The position numbers and the translations under genes are program-made. The notes under the pieces are model-generated. The model saw nothing but the letters and a program-made list of their open reading frames with translations, was not told the origin of the DNA and ran no database searches. From Flavipsychrobacter sp. (lineage in GTDB: Bacteria > Bacteroidota > Bacteroidia > Chitinophagales > Chitinophagaceae), in contig JARLGY010000054.1 in the NCBI GenBank assembly GCA_031292525.1, positions 62,001 through 126,000 on the forward strand: a stretch of 64,000 nucleotides of DNA. The letters run 5' to 3'. Each line of letters opens with the position of its first letter. Positions within the stretch are counted from its first letter, which is position 1. Below, one piece after another: positions 25,492-34,013 of this stretch.

Positions 25492-26367
25492 CTATTCAGG
25501 TAAATATTCTAATAAAGGTTCCATTTCATTGAGCTGCTTGCCAGATATAGAAATAGGGTTTACTGAAGTGGTATGACGTTTTTTTATTGACCTATATTTC
25601 AAATATCTGTTTACTAAAAAAGCGAGGAAACAGAGACAGAGACCAATACAAGCATAAAAATACTTTTTTGTAGCCCCGAGGAAGTATGCACGCACACTTA
25701 CTCTATCCATTTTCTCTTTTCCAAAAACTAAAACACCTGCCTTATACGCGCTTTTGGAAAATACACCTAGCTTATTCCAGTTAGTATAGGTCCACCCTTT
25801 TTGATAATTGTAGCTTGAACGATAGCGCCTTGGTTTAAACTTAGCATAGTAGGGCCAGTTGGCTGCTACCTGGTTTATATCGCTCATGTGGCCAAGGCTG
25901 TCCCGAAAAGTCCATGCAAACAAAGGGTCGATCAGCAGTAGTTTTGAACCACTTTCTATAACAAGTGTAATATGACCACCAGGAATATCTCCTACTGTTT
26001 GCTGTACAAATTTTGTGTGGATGTTCATTTTGTTGAGCAAGCGTGCTGTGAATGCAGCATAACCCCCACAAGAACCTTGACCATAGTAATATACCAGAAA
26101 AGATGGAGAGATGAAGAAACCTTTACCTATACCAAATTTCTCATTTCCATAAACATCGGCCATAGGATCTACGACCTTGTGAGTAAGGCTCATGGCAGAA
26201 TCTACTGCATCTTCAAGCCCTTTACCCTTGCACGATAAATTGACCCGATTGACCATAGAATCGAGTATATCTTCTTCATAGCGCCACTCAGAATAATATA
26301 CGGCTGCAAGCGTAAGAAAAAACCCGGAAAAGAAAATTATGCCATATGTGAATAAACGGCTTTTCAT
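25492..26367 (-). CDS. membrane-anchored transglutaminase-like protein
   Basis: 291 residues from the ATG at 26367, chosen because it begins a membrane helix (LFTYGIIFFSGFFLTLAAVYY) and avoids overlap with the upstream amidohydrolase; an ATG at 26511 is in frame but would overlap it. The extracytoplasmic part has a papain-like/transglutaminase triad pattern: Cys in GQGSCGGYAAF, His in GGHITLVIES and Asp in LLLIDPLF. A second membrane helix (YFYACIGLCLCFLAFLVNRYL) follows with a cytoplasmic tail. It may be a protease or cross-linking enzyme. Substrate unknown. Confidence 0.75.
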   Translation of the reverse strand: MKSRLFTYGIIFFSGFFLTLAAVYYSEWRYEEDILDSMVNRVNLSCKGKGLEDAVDSAMSLTHKVVDPMADVYGNEKFGIGKGFFISPSFLVYYYGQGSCGGYAAFTARLLNKMNIHTKFVQQTVGDIPGGHITLVIESGSKLLLIDPLFAWTFRDSLGHMSDINQVAANWPYYAKFKPRRYRSSYNYQKGWTYTNWNKLGVFSKSAYKAGVLVFGKEKMDRVSVRAYFLGATKKYFYACIGLCLCFLAFLVNRYLKYRSIKKRHTTSVNPISISGKQLNEMEPLLEYLPE

Positions 26368-26503
26368 GGTATGTTGATAGCGCACTGCATCTATTACATT
26401 GATACAGCCAGGTAAGTGAGATAGTTGGGTGGTGCAAAAATAAACAAAAAAACTTAATATTTTTGAAACGCTTATAACATTAAATGCATTTATTGCAATA
26501 CAT

Positions 26504-27661
26504 TTATACAATTTCTAATTTCACTTCTGCAGAATCAAGATCCTTGATATTTATAATACCTGGTCTTTTGCCTTTAGCTATCATGCCTATAACATCATCC
26601 ATTTGCAAGGCGCATGCGCCATTATACGTGCCCCATTTAAGCAACTGCTCCCAATCGAGCGCAGGGTAATGTTTTTTCAACAATTGCAGCTCTGCTAAAA
26701 TGCTTAAACTATGATTTGATGCAAGGCTATCTGTACCTATACATAATGTGGCTTTGTTGTTTAAGAACATATCAACATGGGGCAGCCTGTCTTCGATATA
26801 CAGATTTGCTCCAGGGCATAAGCAGCAATATAATTGAGGCACAAGCTGCAAGGCCAATTGCAAGTCTTCCTGTGTAGTATATGTGTTGTGTATTAGCAGG
26901 TAAGGCCGGTTGTGGGGCAGCCATTGTAAATAGGCCTGCAATGAGGATGTGCCGGGAGGTACGAAAAAACTATCGTCTATCCCCAAGCCATGTAGCAGGT
27001 CTTGCACCTGTCCTGTTTTATACTTATAATATTCATCTTCAGCTTTGCTCTCCTGGTTGTGGATAGACAATACGCCATTAGTATGATTGCCAATGAGCCT
27101 AAATAGAGTAGCTGATACAGAATATGGGGCATGGGGCGCTATAACTTGTTTTAGCATCTTCTTGCCTTGTGGCTGTTGTGCAAAAGTATCATAGACAGCC
27201 AATGAACGATCGAACGATCGTTGTGCATTTATATCTGAAAATCCAATAGCTTCTACGAAGGTATAGAAGTGCAGGAGATCAAGCGTCCGCAGATCAAGTG
27301 TATCTGCTACATTTGCAATATCGCCCACGGCTACTATACCATTTGCTACCATTTCCTGCAACGCCTGTAGCCTTGCATCTTTTTTCTGCTCTTCGGTATA
27401 ATCATTGCGGTGACGAGGAATAGTTTGCAGGAAAGGTATAAGACCAGTATGTTCAGGAATAGCACCTTTCATATGCGATAGTTCAAGATGGCAATGCACA
27501 TTTACAAACCCCGGGCAGAGTACGCCTTCATATACCACATCTGCTATAACAGAACCGGAGCGATGTAAGTCAATAATAGTTCCATCATCGGCTACTTCTA
27601 TTACTGTGCCTTGCGGCAGCCATTGCAAACCATTATGTATCCGGGCAGCCGTAATGAACAT
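26504..27661 (-). CDS. amidohydrolase family protein, candidate aminodeoxyfutalosine deaminase
   Basis: 385 residues from the ATG at 27661 (MFITAARIHNG); an upstream ATG at 27772 adds a leader with no family resemblance. It is a metal-dependent TIM-barrel hydrolase of the cytosine/adenosine deaminase-like group: GFVNVHCHLELSHM supplies the first metal histidines, APHAPYSVS the next, SIHNQESKAEDEYY the substrate Glu region and IGTDSLASNHSLS the metal Asp. Futalosine-pathway Bacteroidota often use such an enzyme to deaminate aminodeoxyfutalosine before MqnB acts. mqnB and mqnD in this window make that role plausible but do not prove it. Confidence 0.8.
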   Translation of the reverse strand: MFITAARIHNGLQWLPQGTVIEVADDGTIIDLHRSGSVIADVVYEGVLCPGFVNVHCHLELSHMKGAIPEHTGLIPFLQTIPRHRNDYTEEQKKDARLQALQEMVANGIVAVGDIANVADTLDLRTLDLLHFYTFVEAIGFSDINAQRSFDRSLAVYDTFAQQPQGKKMLKQVIAPHAPYSVSATLFRLIGNHTNGVLSIHNQESKAEDEYYKYKTGQVQDLLHGLGIDDSFFVPPGTSSLQAYLQWLPHNRPYLLIHNTYTTQEDLQLALQLVPQLYCCLCPGANLYIEDRLPHVDMFLNNKATLCIGTDSLASNHSLSILAELQLLKKHYPALDWEQLLKWGTYNGACALQMDDVIGMIAKGKRPGIINIKDLDSAEVKLEIV

Positions 27662-27807
27662 TTGTATAGATATAAGTAGTGTGAAGTATTCTTGTTGGTC
27701 GAGTTCCGTTCCGCAACATACAGTACGGCATCCGTTAATTTCAAACGAGTGCCCTGGTGTATACCGGGGCACTCGCTAATAGTATCATAACATCTTTATT
27801 TACCGGA

Positions 27808-29787
27808 TCAGCTTTTAAAATGTTTGATCCTGATTATTTCCTGATCTGTGAGAAAGCGCCATTTGCCACGAGGCAAGTTCTTCTTGGTAAGACCTGCATA
27901 CATAACACGGTCCAGCTTTTCTACAACATAACCCATGGATTCAAAAATGCGGCGCACTATACGATTGCGTCCGCTATGTATTTCCAGGCCAATTTCGTTT
28001 TTACTTTCCAAGTAAGCTACCTCATCTACAATTGCAATACCATCGTCGAGCGTTACACCAGCAGCAACTTTTTCAAAGTCAGCTTTGGTGAGGCTCTTAT
28101 CCAGCGTTACCTGGTACACCTTCTTTATAGCATAGCCAGGGTGAGATAGTTTTTGTGCCAGGTCACCATCGTTGGTGAGTAATAGTAAACCTGATGTATT
28201 CCTGTCCAGTCTGCCTACAGGATAAAGCCTGTCTACACCTGAATTATCTACCAGGTCCATCACTGTTTTACGTTCCTGAGGGTCTTCAGTGGTAGTTATA
28301 AACCCTTTGGGTTTATTGAGCAGCACGTAAGCAAAATCTTTTATTGGCTGCAGCTTCTTACCCACAAGGGTTATCATATCTGTATCCTGCACCCTGTAAC
28401 CAGGGTCCATTACCAGCTCACCGTTCACCTTCACTTTACCTTGCTTCACCAGTTCTGCTGCTTCCCTGCGGCCGCATTCACCACTGTGTGCAATGTATTT
28501 GTTCAAGGTCATTTGCTTATCCGCACCTGCATCATCATCCTCTTCGTCATCGTCATCAGCATGCTTCCGCTTCCTTTTGGTCTTTCCACCGGGCGTAACA
28601 CCTTCTACATATTCAGGGCGGGGGGCAGCTACTTTATCGGCAGCTTTATGTTTATGCGGCGTCTTAAACGCCGTTTTTTCTTTTTCAATTTCTATCGGCT
28701 CGCTATCTTTTTCCCTTTTTGCTTTAGGCATTTTAGGGCCATCAGGTACTGGCATATCAGGCCTGTCAGGTCTGTTTTTGTAGTCTATTGAGCGGGCAAA
28801 ACTTCCTTCTTTACGGTTGCGGTCGGGTTTATCGTCGCCATAAGAGCCTTGCGGGCCATATGTTTTCTTAACTATCCTTCCTTCTGTTTTTTTTTCAAAT
28901 GGTTTTTTCCCAGCCTTGCGATCGCCGCTGCCCTCTGTCCTATCGGATTTAGCACCGGCAACTTTGCCATAAGGTTTCTTGTCATCGCTACGTTTTGCAA
29001 AAGGCCTGTCGCCATCCTTTCTGTCATCGTTGCGCTTAGCATAAGGGCGCTCGCCTGTGCTATCATTCCTTTCCCTAAAGGGTCTGCTGTCTTCTTTCTT
29101 CTCGCGTACGGGCCTATCTGCTGGTTTTTTAGCATCCGGATGATTTTCAAAATCCTGATCGCTGTTACTTTCAAAAGTATTGGGCTTGTACGTTCTTGGC
29201 TCTTCTTTCTTTATCCTGCCTGTCTTATCAAATGTTTTTCTATCGTCACCACGCTTTGTGAAAGGCTTGTCACCAGACGCAGTTTTCTTACCCAGGCGAC
29301 CATCCTCACGTTTAGGTTGGTCGAACACCCTTTTATCATCCTTATATCTTGGCGTGCCTTTTTCGCTTTCAAACGTATTGGGTTTGTAAGTTTTGCCATC
29401 GTCTTTTTTAAAACGTCCCGGCCTTTCAGATGAACGTTTTCCTTCCTCGCGTTTAGCATAAGGCCTATCGCCCGTTGCTTCTCCGCGTGGTTTGAAAGAT
29501 CGTGTATCGTCACCTTTATCGCGCGATGGTCTTTCATTCCTGTCATCGCTGCGTTTTGAGTAAGGCTTGTCGCCAGAACCTTCAGCATTGTATTTCGGCC
29601 TTCCGCCCGGCTTAGTGTCATCCTTCCTGTCGCGTGCAGATCTGTCAAAAGGTTTTTTGTCATCGCTGCGTTTTGCAAAAGGCTTATCCCGGCCAGGCGC
29701 TTTTTCGCGTTTGCCGCCTGTGGCACCGCCTTTGTCCCGGCTAGATTTGAAGGAATCCTTTTTGCCTGATGATGGTCGTTTGTTCAT
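27808..29787 (-). CDS. rluB: RsuA/RluB-type 23S rRNA pseudouridine synthase with repetitive basic N-terminus
   Basis: 659 residues. The C-terminal third is a standard enzyme: S4 RNA-binding domain (TLNKYIAHSGECGRREAAEL, about 422-470) and pseudouridine synthase domain with the catalytic Asp in PVGRLDRNTSGLL, then ALEIHSGRNRIVRRI-like (GLEIHSGRNRIVRRIFES). The N-terminal 400 residues are disordered and built from imperfect units of the type KPFAKRSDDKKPFDR, dominated by Lys, Arg, Asp, Pro and Gly. They probably give electrostatic RNA or ribosome contact. RluB modifies helix 89 of 23S rRNA, and the family assignment is by domain order. Confidence 0.9.
   Translation of the reverse strand: MNKRPSSGKKDSFKSSRDKGGATGGKREKAPGRDKPFAKRSDDKKPFDRSARDRKDDTKPGGRPKYNAEGSGDKPYSKRSDDRNERPSRDKGDDTRSFKPRGEATGDRPYAKREEGKRSSERPGRFKKDDGKTYKPNTFESEKGTPRYKDDKRVFDQPKREDGRLGKKTASGDKPFTKRGDDRKTFDKTGRIKKEEPRTYKPNTFESNSDQDFENHPDAKKPADRPVREKKEDSRPFRERNDSTGERPYAKRNDDRKDGDRPFAKRSDDKKPYGKVAGAKSDRTEGSGDRKAGKKPFEKKTEGRIVKKTYGPQGSYGDDKPDRNRKEGSFARSIDYKNRPDRPDMPVPDGPKMPKAKREKDSEPIEIEKEKTAFKTPHKHKAADKVAAPRPEYVEGVTPGGKTKRKRKHADDDDEEDDDAGADKQMTLNKYIAHSGECGRREAAELVKQGKVKVNGELVMDPGYRVQDTDMITLVGKKLQPIKDFAYVLLNKPKGFITTTEDPQERKTVMDLVDNSGVDRLYPVGRLDRNTSGLLLLTNDGDLAQKLSHPGYAIKKVYQVTLDKSLTKADFEKVAAGVTLDDGIAIVDEVAYLESKNEIGLEIHSGRNRIVRRIFESMGYVVEKLDRVMYAGLTKKNLPRGKWRFLTDQEIIRIKHFKS
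28520..29760 (-). repeat. imperfect coding repeats in the rluB N-terminus
   Basis: The codons for the [KR]P[FY][AST]KR-x-DD[KR] units recur more than eight times with irregular 20-40 codon spacing and variable linkers. The reverse strand is therefore also open over long stretches, but those frames only mirror the repeat and should not be read as genes. Confidence 0.75.
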
Positions 29788-29949
29788 GCTTGTTATTTAC
29801 TCAAAAAAAGATATGTCGGCAAAGGTACGACATTAAGGCAGTAGAAAGTCTTTACTAAATAGCAGATAAACTGGAAGCTTGCCTGTAAAAGAGCAGGCTG
29901 CATATATTTTCAACTGCACTTAACCATTGCCCCACAACATACCAGTATA

Positions 29950-29988
29950 AACTAGCGCTACGCAGCACACTCGCTGCGCCCGTTAGTT
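29950..29988. repeat. intergenic imperfect palindrome (REP-like hairpin)
   Basis: AACTAGCGCTACGCAGC (29950-29966) is complementary with few mismatches to GCTGCGCCCGTTAGTT (29973-29988), giving a GC-rich hairpin with a short ACACTC loop. It is not followed by a T run on either strand, so it is more like a REP/mobile hairpin than a standard terminator. It lies downstream of the CCC-motif gene and upstream of rluB. Confidence 0.6.
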
Positions 29989-29998
29989 GATATATTGG

Positions 29999-30346
29999 TT
30001 AGTGAAATTGATTCCACCAGGTAGGGTCTGTTATTGAAGCGATACCAATTGTAGCAACTAATATGATGCATGATATTATTGATATGCCAATTAAAATGAG
30101 CGCAATAATAGCACACGTTCTTCCCGCCATCAGGTTTTTGTAAGAGGAAACGGTATATGCCGCGGGGTCAATTTTATACATCCTGAGGTCTTTGCTTGCC
30201 AATACCACAGCAATAATACTTAGAGTTAAACCCGGTAAGCCATAGCAACACATGCCTACAAGCGACAAGATACCTAAAACCAGCACGGCTGTGGCATTGG
30301 GCAGGTTTTGCTGATAATTTTGAGGGAAAATATTTGATGGTTCCAT
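29999..30346 (-). CDS. CCC-motif membrane protein (DUF4190-like)
   Basis: 115 residues. Two membrane segments (ATAVLVLGILSLVGMCCYGLPGLTLSIIAVVLA and CAIIALILIGISIISCIILVA) separated by a Lys/Tyr loop, with the MCCYG cysteine pair in the first. Proteins of this kind are usually encoded next to DUF2752 proteins in Bacteroidota, as here: the DUF2752 gene ends right before this start. The function is unknown. Confidence 0.78.
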   Translation of the reverse strand: MEPSNIFPQNYQQNLPNATAVLVLGILSLVGMCCYGLPGLTLSIIAVVLASKDLRMYKIDPAAYTVSSYKNLMAGRTCAIIALILIGISIISCIILVATIGIASITDPTWWNQFH

Positions 30347-30655
30347 TTAGAGTTGGTGTGTAATTATTTTATAAATATAATTAATGACAACAATAAACGA
30401 AGTACCTGCAAAAAAATATATCAGCACTTTTGCCCCATGCCTGAAACCAAATAAAAGGTGCAAACATAAAAGGATAAGTAGCGCCACCATAAAAATTCCG
30501 GGTGGATATATGTGCCAGCTTTGGCCCAAATTGCCACGTAGCAGCGCTATAAGCGAACGTTGCAGACCACAACCCGGACAATCTACATGCAGCAAAGCTT
30601 TGGATGGACATTGCAGCATATGCCGCTCCAGAAGATTGACAGTATGCCTGTACAT
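30347..30655 (-). CDS. DUF2752 small membrane protein
   Basis: 102 residues. The DUF2752 signature HVDCPGCGLQRSLIALLRG (about 23-41) is followed by two hydrophobic helices (PPGIFMVALLILLCLHLLF and VLIYFFAGTSFIVVINYIY). It abuts the CCC-motif gene with no gap and starts 21 bp after the stop of the hybrid kinase. The kinase, DUF2752 and CCC genes may therefore form one transcript. The CPGCG cysteines suggest metal or redox binding. No function is established. Confidence 0.85.
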   Translation of the reverse strand: MYRHTVNLLERHMLQCPSKALLHVDCPGCGLQRSLIALLRGNLGQSWHIYPPGIFMVALLILLCLHLLFGFRHGAKVLIYFFAGTSFIVVINYIYKIITHQL

Positions 30656-30676
30656 AGAGCAGAACTGTTTAAATAA

Positions 30677-33600
30677 TTATATCTGGGCTGGCTTGTGCTT
30701 TTCGCGTTCAGCTATTATTATGGGGTGCGCTTCTTTATAAATGTCTTGTAAAATACCTAACAATCTTTTTATCTCTTCTTTCTCTTTTTTCTCCTTGCCC
30801 AGGTATTCTATTTGTGCCAGGTAATCGTACATATCGCGCACTTTTACCACGCTTACACTCGATTTAAGAAAATGTGCCTGCCGGTATATGGCTTCGTAGT
30901 CATCAGTATCATTTATTAGTCCGGCAAGTTTTTCCAGCCCCTCAGGCATCGTTGTTAAAAAGATCTCTATAACATCATATATATAATTCGAGTCATCATC
31001 AGATATATCGTACAAGAAACTAAGATCCACTAAAGCTTTCATATCTGCATCGTCATTTATTACGTTAGTAAAATTATTTTTTTCTTTGTCTTTTGTCAAT
31101 TTTATTATTTGATGGTACAAATCATTTGGTTCAAATGGTTTTGAAATAAACCCCGACATGCCCGCCTCATAACATTTCTCCGCCTCACCCTTCAATGCAT
31201 CAGCTGTCATAGCCACGATTGGCGTGTCATTTTTCATTACCTGCCTTATATAGCGTGTGGCCTTATAGCCATCTACTTCGGGCATCTGAAGGTCCATTAA
31301 TACAATATCAAAAGACTGCTGTTTCATTTCATCTATAGCTTCCCTGCCATTGTTAGCTATAGTGATCTTGGCCCCTTGTTTCTGAAGTGTATTCTTAACT
31401 ACTTTCTGGTTTATTATATTATCTTCCGCTACAAGTACTGTTATCCCCAACAATAGGTTTTTCTTTTTTTCTTCACTTACTATCACAGCGTCTGTTACCT
31501 GTGTACTTACTTCGTACGATATCTCGAAAGAAAAGGTGGAACCTTTACCCAGCTCGCTTATTACCGATACATGACCATGTTGCAGCTCTACGAGTTGTTT
31601 TACAATTGCCAGGCCAAGGCCCGTGCCGCCATATTTGCGCGATTTATTTTCGTTGTTTTGAGTAAAACTTTCAAAAATGTATTCCAGCTTATTTGGCGCT
31701 ATTCCTATACCTGTATCAGATACGTCTATCCGCAAACGCATGTGATCGCCTTTTCTATCGGTACAAGATACACGTACATCAACAGAACCTGTGGATGTAA
31801 ATTTTATTGCATTGCCTACCAGGTTAATAATGATCTGCTGCAAACGCAATGAATCGCCTACAAGGTACTCAGGTATTCCTGGTTCAAACACAAGATTCAT
31901 TTTCACCATTTTTTCCTCAGCTTTAAGCTGTAGTGGATAAATGGATTTTTTAATGACATGCGCCACCTTGAAAGAAGAGTGTTCTAAAAGGAATTTACCT
32001 GCTTTGATCTTAGAGAAATCGAGGATATCATTTATAATAACAAGCAGGTTGCGTGCAGATTCCTGTATATTTTCAACAAACTCTCTTTGTTCCTGGTTTT
32101 GCTGTGTGCCCATGAGCAGATTACTCATACCTATGATACCGTTCATGGGGGTTCTTATTTCATGGCTCATATTTGCCAGGAAGGATTCTTGTGCAGCCTT
32201 TGCTTTTTCTGCTTCGCGTTTGGCAGCCAGCAGTTTTATTTCCACCTCTTTACGTTCAGTGATGTCAGTAACCAAACCGCAAATACTTTTTACATTGCCC
32301 AGCTCATCAAGCAGAGGGAATTTTGTAACCCAAAAATAGTGTTGCTTATTACCCACCATCTTAACGATCTCTATAGTGGTGATCTTCTTCTCAGCAATAA
32401 CTTTTTCATCTGCTACATCACTTTCCACAGATTCCAAATTATCGCCCATTATATCCAGGTCAGACAGGCCAATAATGCGTTCAGCACTCACGCCCATTAT
32501 TTCCTCCATCTTTTTATTGATGACGATGTAGCGTTTTTTTAGGTCTTTAAGGTATATGACAGAAGGAATATTATCGATTATGTCCTGAATGAGTTTTTGC
32601 TGATTTTTACGCTCAGCCTCCATTTCCTCAATTTCCAGCTTTAAAGTTTTTTCATCATTAATATCCCATATCACTATTTGCCATTCCTGCATGTCGCCAC
32701 GTTCCTGACTAACAGGAAAAATGCGGCAAGACACCCATTTGTTGACCCCTTTATTGGTAAATATCTGTAGTTCTATGGTATTGTTATAAACTCCCGTACG
32801 GCTTATTGCATCGGTCACATCGCGTAGGTGTGCTCTAAACTGACGTGGGATGCATTTCATAACACGCATACCTATAAGGCGCGCAGGTTTATAGCCAGCG
32901 AGCTCTTCAATATTCTTACTGGCAAAATATATAACGCCTTTCCTGTTTACCACCAACATAGTAAGTCCTGAATCCTCAACAAGAGATTTGTACTTTGCCT
33001 CATTAATATGAGCCCGTTCTTCAGCTATAGTACGACGCTTAATGTTTTGGTTTATCTTATACAATGTAAGCAGCAGGAAAATGCTGATGAGGATATAACT
33101 AACTACAGAAAATACAGCACGTGACTTGCTATAATGCAGGTTTAGATCGTTACGACTATTGGCAAGGTCATTACTAATACCTTCTGTAACGGTCATGTAA
33201 TTCTCTATCTCTGCATTCAACGTAGTAAGCTCTGTTGAAAAATAGCTCTGATTATACCCTGGTACAGTACTCTGGCTAATAAGGCTGGCCGCTAACCCTG
33301 TTTTTTTATCGAAAAGCGAGGCAAACTTATTTAGGCTATCCAGGTTGATATCCTTCTTTATACCATAGTAGGTGAGAGAAGTAATATCTTTTTTTATTTT
33401 TTGAGTATAGTACTTAAGATTACTGATCTGCGCGGTATCATGGTACAGGAGATAAGTGCTTAGGCTTACATCAAACCTTTCATTGTCAACATCTGTAGAT
33501 CTAATTTTGCCTATCAGATCGGTAACCTGTATCACGTCCTGCTCTGCTACTCTTGACTTTTTGTATAGAAAATAGGCCTGGAGGAGGTAAATGATGAAGA

Positions 33601-33700
33601 ACACAAGGATGGCCACGTTTATTGTGGCAAACGAACGCTTCAGTTGAGAGGCAACCGTATTAATAGATCTATTGGGCGATATGGTTTTCTTTTTGTTCAC
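30677..33700 (-). CDS. hybrid sensor histidine kinase with PAS, REC and HPt domains
   Basis: 1007 residues. Membrane-anchored sensor: TM1 about 28-47, an extracytoplasmic helical domain resembling CHASE3 (about 50-190) and TM2 (VVSYILISIFLLLTLY). Two PAS/PAC units follow (about 235-355 and 370-490). Kinase core: HisKA His513 in ANMSHEIRTPMNG and HATPase_c (LVGNAIKFTSTG, DTGIGIAPNKL, GTGLGLAIVKQ). A receiver domain with Asp803 in VLMDLQMPEVDG and a C-terminal HPt with His943 in QAHFLKSS complete it. A full phosphorelay in one chain, like ArcB/BarA. The output regulator is not encoded next to it. The signal is unknown. Confidence 0.94.
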   Translation of the reverse strand: MNKKKTISPNRSINTVASQLKRSFATINVAILVFFIIYLLQAYFLYKKSRVAEQDVIQVTDLIGKIRSTDVDNERFDVSLSTYLLYHDTAQISNLKYYTQKIKKDITSLTYYGIKKDINLDSLNKFASLFDKKTGLAASLISQSTVPGYNQSYFSTELTTLNAEIENYMTVTEGISNDLANSRNDLNLHYSKSRAVFSVVSYILISIFLLLTLYKINQNIKRRTIAEERAHINEAKYKSLVEDSGLTMLVVNRKGVIYFASKNIEELAGYKPARLIGMRVMKCIPRQFRAHLRDVTDAISRTGVYNNTIELQIFTNKGVNKWVSCRIFPVSQERGDMQEWQIVIWDINDEKTLKLEIEEMEAERKNQQKLIQDIIDNIPSVIYLKDLKKRYIVINKKMEEIMGVSAERIIGLSDLDIMGDNLESVESDVADEKVIAEKKITTIEIVKMVGNKQHYFWVTKFPLLDELGNVKSICGLVTDITERKEVEIKLLAAKREAEKAKAAQESFLANMSHEIRTPMNGIIGMSNLLMGTQQNQEQREFVENIQESARNLLVIINDILDFSKIKAGKFLLEHSSFKVAHVIKKSIYPLQLKAEEKMVKMNLVFEPGIPEYLVGDSLRLQQIIINLVGNAIKFTSTGSVDVRVSCTDRKGDHMRLRIDVSDTGIGIAPNKLEYIFESFTQNNENKSRKYGGTGLGLAIVKQLVELQHGHVSVISELGKGSTFSFEISYEVSTQVTDAVIVSEEKKKNLLLGITVLVAEDNIINQKVVKNTLQKQGAKITIANNGREAIDEMKQQSFDIVLMDLQMPEVDGYKATRYIRQVMKNDTPIVAMTADALKGEAEKCYEAGMSGFISKPFEPNDLYHQIIKLTKDKEKNNFTNVINDDADMKALVDLSFLYDISDDDSNYIYDVIEIFLTTMPEGLEKLAGLINDTDDYEAIYRQAHFLKSSVSVVKVRDMYDYLAQIEYLGKEKKEKEEIKRLLGILQDIYKEAHPIIIAEREKHKPAQI

Positions 33701-34013
33701 TAAACCTGGATATAGAGTGCTATTTGCAACAACATATTCTTTTGGATTATAAAGATTAATTCTTAGCTAACTTTATGAGACGACAAAAGTATTGTTAATT
33801 TAATATAAATAGGCAGGTGCATGAATACCTAGCTGCCCGATTAACTTCCTGATAACAATGCTAAATTCAGCCTTACATACATTAATTGCATTATAATTTT
33901 TATCTTAGTGTGCGTTATTGATGCTAAATGCGCTTTTTTTGCAGTATAATTCTCAATTTGCTTTTGGCTTAATATTTGCAATATTTTTAAGTTGGCATTG
34001 GATAATTTAATGT
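33701..34013. other. AT-rich divergent promoter region
   Basis: Lies between the leftward hybrid kinase and the rightward CapD-like gene. Very AT-rich, especially 33880-34000. I see no exact TAnnTTTG box, no hairpin with a T run and no open frame, so only its position suggests that it carries both promoters. Confidence 0.5.

Noticed and set aside
28849-29433. Long open frame on the plus strand inside rluB (194 codons)
   Set aside because: It mirrors the low-complexity Lys/Arg/Asp repeats of rluB on the other strand; its product is a hydrophobic Phe/Ile-rich artefact with no independent signals.
28520-29760. CRISPR-like or minisatellite DNA repeats
   Set aside because: The repetition is at the protein level in frame with rluB; spacing and sequence vary.
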